From: Phytopythium helicoides
Taxonomy: Eukaryota; Oomycota; Peronosporomycetes; Pythiales; Pythiaceae
Assembly (NCBI GenBank): GCA_024867545.1
Contig: JANFNE010000009.1
Span: forward strand, 458,501 to 522,500
Length of the DNA: 64,000 bases
Direction: 5' to 3'
Below, in pieces: positions 55,869 through 64,000 of this stretch; positions within the stretch are counted from its first letter, which is position 1, and the number at the start of each line of letters is the position of its first letter. The position numbers and the translations under genes are program-made. A model generated the notes under the pieces. That model was not told the DNA's origin. It did no database searches and saw nothing but the letters and a program-made list of their open reading frames with translations.

Positions 55869-58320
55869 CTAGCTGCTCTGGCGGCGGTGGAGCTTCTTCC
55901 GACCAGGAACTTCCACTGGCTCGGCTGGCATCTGCTCGACCTCGACGAGCGGGATCGTGTTGGTGATCTCCACCACGCCAAGCGATCGCTGGGACCCTCC
56001 ATTGTTGTGGCTCAACACGTTGAGCGACCGCTGAGACCCGTTTTCGTTCACAGCTGGGTGCAGCGAGCTGAAAGCGTGCGCACGCGCAATCAGGGCTGGA
56101 GTCAGTCCGCTGGCCGCACTGGGCTTGACCCCGCCCAAGGCAGCATGGATGGATTCGCGACGCTGGTGCACACGAGCTAGTCGCATGTGCGTGTCCTTGA
56201 GCACGTCCATCAGACGCTGGATCTCCTCCAGGTTGTGCGTCATGTTATCCAGCTCCGAGTTGATCACCCCTCCCTCTTCTGACTGGAAGGAGTTTCCTCG
56301 CACTAGCTTTTTCTTGGCGCCGCTCGTATGCGAATCGCCCACACCTGAGTCGGATCCTCCGTGCATAAATGGCTGCAAGTTTGGGTTTTCGCTTGGACTC
56401 TGATGCGAGTCAACGATGCTACTCACGTCGACTGCGTGTGCATTGTCGAGCACTTTGACATTGTACAGCTTTGCTTTGAGCCGCGTGTCTTGGCGGCGCT
56501 TTTCGGCTTCTGCCAACAGTCGGTCAAAAATCTGCGGGAACGAGTCGAATACCTCTTCTGCATCGCTCCGCTCGAGCGATTTCAGCTCGCAAAATGTGCC
56601 AGCTACGACGGTGCAGGAGCGCGTCATGTTGCGAAGCAGCCCAATCTCGCCGAAAAAGCTGCCAGGCTTCAATACAGCCAGAATTCCTTCGTTATCCGGT
56701 GAGATGACCTTGACCTTCCCTCGACTAATGATAACCATCGAGTTGGCTGGGTCTCCTTTGTGATAAACGACATCACCTCGCATGAACAGTTGGGTTTTTA
56801 GCTTCATGACAACACATGCCAAGCACGAATCCGAGCAACCTTGAAAAAGTGGAACTGTCGCAACCAAGCTACGATGGATGTACAACGCGATCTCCGAACG
56901 AAGAGCTGGGGACAAATCCTCGTCTTCGTAGATTGCCTTTTCGTAGCGATCAGAGGTGTTTTTCATGCGCCATAACGTCTCGTAGTACGCCTTTGTAGCC
57001 TTCCGCAGATCAACTGGGACCTGCAGTGCCTTCAGATCGCTCATTACCATTCGAACTTTTTCCTGATACTGGAGCGCGCGAGAACCAGACGACATGGCAA
57101 CGGCTGTAATACTTGCCAGCGTCATGCACTGAAACAGGAACCCAACAAGTCCCAGCACGGCACACAGGAATGTCCACTCGGGTTTGACGTCCACACCAGA
57201 TATGTTGAGCATGAGCAGCACGGCTGAGTACACTGCTTCGCTGTACTCGAGTAGTTCGTCATCGTACTGGGTGATGGTGACGACGCGGCCTGCCCAAAGG
57301 CATGCGATCCAGTGGATGATGGTGATGTAGCAAGCAAAGACTTGGACCGCGTACGCGTACTTCATGTACTTCCTGTTGCGGGATCCATGTGAGAAAACGG
57401 CGAGCTTCCACAAGAAGTGTTGCAAGAACTTACTGAACGAATTTGATCAGTCGAGTGATCCGAAAGAGTTTCTACGCAACGAGATCGTGGCAAGCATTAG
57501 TTCCATCTGCTCGTTGGATGACCACAGTCATGAAGACAAACAAACAAGCACTCAGCGTACTGGTATCTTGATATACTTGAAAGAAGCTTTGATAGCTTTT
57601 CGCTCCACCCCGGAGGAATGCGACCCCATGATTGTCTCGACAGGTATTGAACCGATGAGGTCAACTAGAAACCAGCCCTGGAGCACATCCGATTGTCAGC
57701 GTGCTCGATACGGAGTGTGGAAGTGGATTGACTCACCTTGATATATCGAATCGCCACCTTTTTGCTATCCATCACGACTTCAGCGTCTTCCGTGTACCCT
57801 GTCCTGTCATCGACAAATCCAGCCAAGGTCAGGATCCATACTGGGTGGATGAAATGGCGATTTGGTGCTTCTATTCGCACCGAAAGTTGAGAATCACGTC
57901 GGCCATGTAAATCGCGTCGCTTCCCTTGTTGAAAATGTACCAATAGAGCTTGTTGCCTTCACCAAAGGCGATCGTGTACGGCACTCGCCAGATGAGCACA
58001 ATCGTCACAAGTGCCATCAAGAGGTCCCACCAGTAGCGGATCATCGAGTCCGGTGAAATCATGTAGTTTTCCCTCTGATTGGAGCGGGCAAGACGGACCA
58101 ATCGCTCCTGCTCTGCCAGCTTGAGCGACACTCGATTCGATGCCGGGACCACATCCGTCTTTGCGGTGCTGATGCCCGACAGCCGCAGTCGTGAGGATTT
58201 CGTTGGCGTTTGCTCTCGCTCGAGCACTGTCAATTTTCGCAGGCTAATGTCGCTGAGAGGCTGAACTGGTGGTGAGCTCGGAGTCACCTTGGCAGTCGAA
58301 TCCGAGCCACCGTCAGTCAT
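55869..58320 (-). CDS. Voltage-gated-type cation channel with cyclic-nucleotide-binding domain
   Basis: Exons 58320-57881, 57803-57737, 57677-57561, 57471-57433 and 57432-55869. S1 (WWDLLMALVTIVLIWRVPY), S2 (IFNKGSDAIYMADVILNF), S3 (GWFLVDLIGSIPVETIM), S4 (IPKLFRITRLIKFV) and S5 (VQVFACYITIIHWIACLW) are clear. The pore region reads AVYSAVLLMLNISGVDVKP, without the TVGYGD potassium filter. S6 (LGLVGFLFQCMTLASITAV) and a C-linker lead to a cyclic-nucleotide-binding domain (LFMRGDVVYHKGDPANS, GSFFGEIGLLRN, TRSCTVVAGTF). The tail is disordered. One problem remains: between S4 (KFVQ) and the S4-S5 linker (KFLQHFLW) a single extra T at 57432 breaks the frame, either a real frameshift, a sequence error or an unread splice. 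The gene may therefore be broken. Location plasma membrane or endomembranes. Confidence 0.75.
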
Positions 58321-58463
58321 TGTGCTGGGCTTCCAGGATGATTGAGACTGGGCACCTTCAGCTTCCTCGAGCAAGTAACCGATTGGAGTGAGCGAAAATA
58401 GAGTCTATCTGTAGCCAAACTGGATTTCTGTCGTGCAACTGCCAGCACAATCGACAATCCGCC

Positions 58464-58554
58464 ACGCTGACCATGTAGCCTAACTTATCTCCTCGTTGCG
58501 AGTCGGAGACTCGCACTCTCAACGAGGAGATAAATAAGGCTACATGGTCAGCGT
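58464..58554. repeat. Long foldback inverted repeat (35-bp arms plus inner stem)
   Basis: Arms 58464-58498 (starting ACGCTGACCATGTAGCC) and 58520-58554 (ending GGCTACATGGTCAGCGT) pair with 33 of 35 positions. Between them GCGAGTC (58498-58504) pairs with GACTCGC (58508-58514) over a 3-nt loop. The DNA or RNA could fold into one long hairpin. It stands 144 bp upstream of the channel gene start. Confidence 0.95.
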
Positions 58555-58599
58555 CACGTGGAGAAGGTCCTTGCGCTCACACCCACTCAAGAGCCACCA

Positions 58600-60149
58600 G
58601 CGAGATCACTTACTCGTTACACATCCAAACGTGAAGCACGCTCGAGCCCACGTGGTAGTTCCATCGTGAACAAATAGTTTTTCTAGCAGAGCTCATTCTC
58701 CATCTTGGCCGATTCGACCAAGAACGGGCAGGAGTCCATGACGTGTGCGATGCAAGTCGATTCCCTGCAATGCATACTGGTGTACGTCCTGCCACCACAT
58801 GCTGATCGAGAAGATGCTTAAGATGCACCGTCATTGTACGTGGGCTATGAGTATCCTTTTGGAAGTTGGGCGGGGCGTGCAGGTCCTTCCTGATAAATTG
58901 CCAGATAGCCATCAGTTGTTCCCATCAACAACACCACAATCCACTTCGCCAGCAAAGAGGCGGCGATATTTCGTTGCACAAACGAATGTTTGTTTGGTAC
59001 GAAATCATACGATATTGATACCCTGCCATCCGCTCGACAGGCCCGGGTTGCCGTCTTTCACGAGCAGGTATCACCGCAGTTGCCCCTTCATCGCCGTTCC
59101 ACCTGGTCGATGCTATATTGATCTATCCAAAATTAGTTTCAGCCAATGAAAAACTTCTATTTGACTTGTTAGCCAATAATACAAAAATGCCCTCTTGATT
59201 GGTCAAAAAATGAAAATTATAACTATTGATTGGATAAAAACGTTGGCACCCAAGTCGACAATCGAACGCCCATCCGAATCGGCCTCACTGTTTCAAACTG
59301 GGGCCCCAGTGTTATAAAACTGGTTGGTGCAGATTTCGGCAGGATTCGCAGTATAGTGTAAGATCAGAGAAAATGCTCCTGAAGCACCGTGTTTGTGTCG
59401 TATTGATATCACTATGATGAAACGTCGATCAGCCAAACCTCACCGGTCTCTTAGAGTGCTAGCTTCCCAATCGTGACGATGAATGTATGATCGCCATCAC
59501 TATTAATGTCGCAACCTGGGGAGGAGTGGCACCGCGTTGACTAGAATACTTGAGGGTGCGCACCAAAACCGGTCTGTGATTGGAATGAAAGATCTAGTAA
59601 TCACCCCAATCAGACACCACTGTTTATTTAGATCTTTTTCGGTATCAATACATTAACTCTTGATCGCATTCTTCTGTACTATGGGATAATTTCGTTAGTC
59701 TAGGATCCTCAATATTGTTATTGTATTCGCGTATTGCATGAGTAGCGCCATATAGGCAGTATCCGGTCAATCACTTGTAAGCGTGATGGAGCCACCCTTC
59801 TGCATGCAGGTCAAGATCGCGAGTCGTTTACAGGCCAAAATCCTTTGAGTAGAATGCTTTTGAAAGAGACAAACTCGGCTTTTGTTATTACTGCCGGCAA
59901 ATTTAGATTGTCCGAGACTCCTGAATCTGACTTCTTTCCCCGATACAACCTCCGAACAACTCTTTTCATCCAATCAAATTCTTTTATAGTAAAAAAACAT
60001 TTTGAGCCAATCAAAATCATATATATATTGAGGAGAGACGGTAGGTGGCCAGTCGTCGATTTTCATCTGAAGGGGGAGGATTCCGCCGAAGGGTAAGCGG
60101 GCAAAGAAGTCTGCGCAAGCGCGCGATCGTCAGCCACCGCCGCCTGCCA
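58600..60149. other. AT-rich gene-poor region
   Basis: About 1.5 kb. Short ORFs (58745-59149 plus, 58610-58912 minus, 59767-60020 minus) encode no recognisable domain. Many CCAAT/ATTGG boxes occur, for example near 59145, 59168, 59197, 59228, 59620, 59972 and 60009. The stretch 60010-60035 contains TATATATAT and could be the promoter of the broken gene that follows. Confidence 0.4.
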
Positions 60150-61076
60150 TGAGCGATGCAGAGTATCTGTGCGACGGGTGCGAAAAGGTACTTTCAAAGA
60201 CTAACAAGTCACATCATATGAAGGTGTGCGGAAAGAAGAAGCCACCAAAGACCCGCAAGGTCATCAACAAGGAGTCTTATGAGCGCAACCGAGCGAAGAT
60301 TCTGTAGAAGAGGTGGGAGCAACGCATGTTCGAGAAGAATCGCCGTCTTGAAGGTAAATTTCCTCCCTGTGGCATGTGTACTGTTTGTTCCTAAAAGCTC
60401 TTTACAGTTGCACGAGAGGAATTGTCCGAGCTCGAGTCGACTCCGCGACCAGTACAGCCGATAAAGGACACAGAGTGGGAGCCTCTACCGACGACAAACA
60501 TTTGCACGGCATCAGCAAGGAGTTTGATCTGTTCTCATTCTTCTTTGAAGAAATCGCCAAGCTTTGTCAGGACTTTGGTCAGCCAGCATGGTGATGATTT
60601 CGTGGGCTCAGTTTTACAAGGCGGCAATGATGGTTCTACATCCAGACCGGCTATCAAGACTGACGGGCGACCGCTTCAGTGATATACTTCGTGTGCCAGA
60701 AAATGCCCTGTGGCCTGAAGCAAGACATTGAAGTGAAGAATCCACTTCCAACCCGAGTAGAAATTCGTGTCATGCAGAGGCCAGAACGTGGAATCATGTT
60801 GGACAAGTACTACCAGGCGGAAGAAAAGGAGTATCGTGCCACTCAGAAATTCAGTCGTTTACAGTCACTTCTCGGTCATTACCGAAAGAAGATTGAGACC
60901 TACGAGTCCAAGGTTGCCGAGCGCATGAAGAAGTATGAAGTTCGCAGAGCCGAAGCCCAGAAGAAGCGATTGCGCATGTCTAAAGGAATAGATCGCCAAG
61001 CTGGAGGCCGCAGGTCCTTGTGCAACATACGATGAGCTCGTGGCGACGGCAAAAGCCTGTCGTTCTGCTACAGTCT
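60150..61076 (+). pseudogene. Broken zinc-finger and coiled-coil gene
   Basis: The start MSDAEYLCDGCEKVLSKT and NKSHHMKVCGKKK encode a C2HC-like finger. The frame meets a stop at about 60305 (after NRAKIL), then continues as KRWEQRMFEKNRRLE to a splice-like GTAAAT donor and a TTTACAG acceptor near 60410. Further coherent blocks lie in changing frames: ELSELESTPRPVQPIKDTEW, then HGISKEFDLFSFFFEEIAKL, WAQFYKAAMMVLHPDRLSR, and EIRVMQRPERGIMLDKYYQ with a long coil SKVAERMKKYEVRRAEAQKKR. It ends in IAKLEAAGPCATYDELVA and a stop at about 61076. At least one in-frame stop and three frame changes make it a pseudogene. I do not know the intact family; HPDR is faintly DnaJ-like. Confidence 0.6.
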
Positions 61077-61208
61077 AAGGACTGGAAGATGTAGTGGTAG
61101 TCCCCCTTTTCGATCTCTGCGAATGAACGATGCGATCATTTCAATCGTCAGGTCGTGAGCAGGATTCCCAAAACCGCGCCTTTTCCCACTTTCGTCATCT
61201 TTGATGAC

Positions 61209-61580
61209 TCAAGTATTTGGATCGGTTCCGTCAGAATTCTCGTGTGATAAAAAAATTGACGACGGCCGATCTCGCTTTCTCTGCTGTTTGAAGTGAGACA
61301 CCACTGTCAGCTGTAATGCGTTGCAAATAGGCGACCAAAATTGCTGTAAGTTCGTGATGCCACACATGATGAGGATCGGGAATGGCAATGCAGAACTCGG
61401 CAAACTTTTTGAAGCTTGACTGGTACGTACTGTGTGTGGCTTTTTTATATAGACGTACTGGCTGTGTTTTGACCATCTCTGGTCAGCTTTTTTAGGCTCA
61501 TAGAGCCAGAACGACTTGACCGCAAGAGGATAACTTGGAAAGTGAGGGTGCTTGTATTTTTCAAAACTCCTTTTCGTCAT
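61209..61580 (-). pseudogene. Possible tyrosine-recombinase (Crypton/DIRS-type) N-terminal fragment
   Basis: On the minus strand two overlapping frames hold pieces of one protein. STYQSSFKKFAEFCIAI, then HHELTAILVAYLQRI, then SLQTAEKARSAVVNFFITREF (61476-61231) has the rhythm of the SAM-like core-binding domain of tyrosine recombinases (Y-x-x-x-x-x-F-x-x-F-C, then a turn, then A-x-x-x-I/V-x-x-F-F). Upstream, MTKRSFEKYKHPHFP (61580) is in another frame. The catalytic domain with R-H-R-Y is absent after 61231. Crypton and DIRS elements are known in oomycetes. The match is by pattern only and the fragment is short. Confidence 0.4.
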
Positions 61581-61583
61581 TGT

Positions 61584-61829
61584 TAGTATGAACTCGTCAT
61601 TATTGGAATGAACTCTTTTTTTCTGTCTGACAAAGACGTTTGCTCTAATCTGAACTCGTCGATAATAGTTTGACCGTCGATCGTTTTATTTAGTCTGAAC
61701 TCGTCATTATTGGTATGAACTCGTTTCTTTTGGTCTTAAATCCCTCGTTCGTTATGGTCTAACTTCGTTTGTTATCGTATGGAACACGCTCGTTGCTTTT
61801 GGTCTGACTCGTCGATTTTGGTATGAACG
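61584..61829 (+). repeat. Degenerate minisatellite, period about 20 bp
   Basis: Ten or so diverged units follow TATGAACTCGTCATTATTGG. The clearest are at 61587-61606, 61651-61669, 61694-61713, 61714-61732 and 61803-61819. Spacing drifts between about 18 and 25 bp and units lose similarity in the middle of the array. The array lies at the 5' side of the minus-strand recombinase-like fragment. Confidence 0.65.
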
Positions 61830-62829
61830 AAAAAATTACCAACATCTTCTCCGAGTTCTGTGTTCCGACAAATTGTACCAGAATGACGAAAATCATCACC
61901 GATTTCTTTTTTATTTTTCACGCAAGTGTGTGTCGATTGGTTAAATAACATTTGCAGGCGGTGCTATACGGTACCTACACTATAAAATAACTATTTAGAA
62001 TATTTTTCACCCGCGTAAATTCAACGTCGAAAATGCACAATGAAAGTTCCCCATTTGTAGACGAACCAGGCTGCAAAAGGATGTAGTAAGCAGTAGCCAC
62101 AACTCAATCATGCAGCTCATCAGCAAGGCTTCAGCAATAAACACGATTTGCCCCTTTGCTGCAGTACAGTACAATGACGCTTCTTATCGGTCGATCAGAC
62201 CAGTCGGGGGCTTCTGTCCCGGGTTTGTATAGCTCAGCCGGCTGCAGAATATCTTAAGTGCGGTGATTGGTTGAAAGTCCTAACACGCGTGAAATCAAAG
62301 TTTAAGCGCGAGCGTGATGGCACGGTGCTCAGCCTTCAGCGGAGTGATAGTTACGGACTTTGCCCACTTTCTGAAGCGATTGCAGCGAGCAGCATGACGC
62401 CTAGTAGACCCAGTCGTGCCGGTTCATGACCCGGATTGGTTATACTTCGCGCCTGTACAGTTGCCTTTGAGTGCGTGGCTCTCGTGCTAATTGTTGCCCC
62501 GCGCGAGCTGCCTGACCGTGCCCGCCGACACCTTGGTCTCGGCTTTTGAAGAGCCATTCAGTGTCCGTTCTCTCAGTAACTCTGCATCTCTGATTGGTTG
62601 AAAATAGCAGCGATGAGCTCCAAGCCGGACATCCTCACATCGACGCTTCCCAGATCGACTAAGCCAAGCGACTCGCGGTGGCCGCATGCCCATGCCGCTA
62701 TGCGGCATCTTCACCGTTAATGGCACGGAGCCAAGGCGAGAAACTGACGGATTTAAAGCACCACGGAACGCTGGTAATCCTCGCTTCGAGGCTCTAGCGG
62801 CCGCTGTCTGTAACAGATTATACGCACGA
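61830..62829. other. Gene-poor region
   Basis: No supported gene. A tRNA A-box-like TAGCTCAGCCGG lies at about 62230 with a weak B-box-like GGTTGAAAGTCC 38 bp on. ATTGGTTGAAA occurs at about 62268 and 62591. A minus-strand ORF (62487-63005) of 172 codons has no domain. Confidence 0.4.
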
Positions 62830-62890
62830 CGAGTTATTTTGAATCTCGGTCGAGTTATTTTGAATCCGGTTGAGCTATTGTGAATCCGGA
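62830..62890 (+). repeat. Three-copy tandem repeat, about 20 bp
   Basis: Units at 62830-62850, 62851-62870 and 62871-62890 share GAGTTATTTTGAATCCGG with a few changes, the third being the most diverged. Confidence 0.8.
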
Positions 62891-63351
62891 CTAAAGATAG
62901 TAGCGTGAAGCACACAACTGAGAAGTAAAGGTTTTGAATTGATTGTGCGGGTACACTATTCCGCTGCACATGTCCGGACAGCCACCCATGGCTGTCCTTA
63001 ATCATGATTGACTGTTAGCGGATACTAAAAGGCCAATCAGCGTTTTTCTTGTTAGGTGCAGCGATCGTGTCCATTCACGAGCGTCTGCCACATTGCATAT
63101 ATATTAGGTTTAGGAGGTCAGAACCTACGCCCTCGCCTTGCGGGTCGCTAAACAGATAATTTAGTTCTCCATTTTACTATAGTCAAACGCTTCCTCCTTA
63201 CACACGCACGTGTAAGTTTGTAGCTGGGCAGTTACACTGTCCGTCATCGTCTTGTACTGCATCCGGTCAGCATCAGCATCAGCGTTAGCGTCAGCGCACC
63301 GCTGCACTGCCTGCGTCGTGTGTGCGCTCGGCTTGGTCGAGACCTGTCAAC

Positions 63352-63837
63352 ATGAATGATGCGGCTCATGGTGTCACTCGAATCGACTTGGAGAAGTCGC
63401 TGAGTGTGCTGCGCGAACTTTCGTGGTGTCGGCAATCGGCGTGATCCTAGACGAGAAAGAAATCAAGCTTGGCGCCACACCCACCAAGCTCTCGGTATGG
63501 ATGTTCTGTGTCAAGTCCTTTGATGTCGCCAAGGATTTCCATGGGGTCGCTTCCGAAGGAGGTGGTCGGAAAGGTCGTGCAGCTCCTGCATCACTCAAAT
63601 CAACCAATGCGTCCAGGAGCTGAGTTGTTTAACGACGAGCTGTTGGTTGTTGCCCACTTCTCCGGCATGGATACAATGCTGCTGGTGCGTACTGTTGCAA
63701 GTGGGTGTGATGTGCAACACCCAATTTTTGATATGCATAGTATGTATATATATGACATCGTGTCTGCGTCTAGCAACTCAATCTGGCGCGACATTTTTCA
63801 CCTTCTCCAGTTGCTGGACATGATCGCCGCCAAGTGA
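63352..63837 (+). pseudogene. Frameshifted gene fragment of unknown family
   Basis: MNDAAHGVTRIDLEKSLSVL starts at 63352 but the frame stops at about 63443. A second frame continues as VVSAIGVILDEKEIKLGAT and, after another change, LPKEVVGKVVQLLHHSNQ, MRPGAELFNDELLVVAHFSG and SIWRDIFHLLQLLDMIAAK, stopping at 63837. The coherent helical blocks in successive frames suggest a decayed coding region rather than chance. I do not recognise the parent protein; a captured host-gene segment is possible. Confidence 0.45.
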
Positions 63838-64000
63838 ACAATCCGAAGCAACGAAGGAGGAGGTGAAGGAGATTACTCATCATGAGTGGTTGCACAAAAA
63901 ATAATACAACTAGATTCAACCCAAAGTCCTCTAACATTAAATTTATCGACCTCCTAAATGGATAAAGAACACCTTTCTTGCGCTCTGAGTGCTTTAGAAC
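63838..64000. other. Window end
   Basis: Last 160 bp, AT-rich, no feature seen. Confidence 0.4.

Noticed and set aside
61584..61829. CRISPR-like array
   Set aside because: Units are degenerate and head-to-tail without unique spacers, and the genome is eukaryotic.
62225..62280. tRNA- or SINE-like A-box (TAGCTCAGCCGG) and weak B-box
   Set aside because: No D, anticodon or acceptor stems can be drawn, and the B-box has a wrong base and an extra one; at best a decayed SINE.
62487..63005. 172-codon minus ORF
   Set aside because: No domain; overlaps the tandem repeat and biased sequence.

Overview
The window is oomycete nuclear DNA, most likely from Pythium or a close relative. The evidence is a Crinkler (CRN) effector N-terminus with an LYLAR-type motif and an HVLV..P end motif, short GT-AG introns of about 60-90 bp, GC-rich third codon positions in housekeeping genes, temptin-like secreted proteins, a GPCR joined to a bacterial-type binding-protein domain, and an intraflagellar transport gene fitting a zoospore-forming organism. 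Both strands are used and there are no operons. Exon coordinates come from reading splice sites together with phase, so most multi-exon models below close without a stop.

Layout. 0-16.4 kb: a coiled-coil protein, a class C GPCR, a FET-like RNA-binding protein, a WW plus C2HC zinc-finger protein, IFT139/TTC21B, and two temptin-like genes. 17.3-22 kb: a decay zone with a truncated, frameshifted LAT-type transporter, a broken Crinkler gene with an HNH-like C-terminus, and scrambled Ser/Gly-rich coding debris. 22.4-41.2 kb: a small acidic protein, a 13-exon MICU-like EF-hand gene that contains an AT-AC U12-type intron, a giant bridge-like lipid-transfer protein, a GH47 mannosidase, a PDZ protein, an AFG3/YTA12-like mitochondrial AAA protease, and RPS2. 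42.3-44.7 kb: an intact intronless Fanzor (eukaryotic TnpB-like RNA-guided nuclease) ORF between two host genes, with a hairpin-forming 3' flank that is the natural place to look for its guide RNA. 44.9-58.3 kb: an anchored coiled-coil protein, an IQ-motif protein with an 18-nt microexon, a double cyclase-like protein lacking a catalytic Asp, a peroxisomal adenine-nucleotide-type carrier, an alkaline ceramidase and a cyclic-nucleotide-binding cation channel. 58.4-64 kb: an AT-richer, gene-poor accessory segment with a large foldback hairpin, broken genes, a possible tyrosine-recombinase fragment and degenerate minisatellites.

The most interesting system is the Fanzor locus: all three RuvC acidic residues and the Zn ribbon are present, basic NLS-like clusters are visible, and the reading frame is unbroken. 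The AT-AC intron in the MICU gene is the second strongest signal, because its 5' splice site, branch site and phase all agree with minor-spliceosome splicing.
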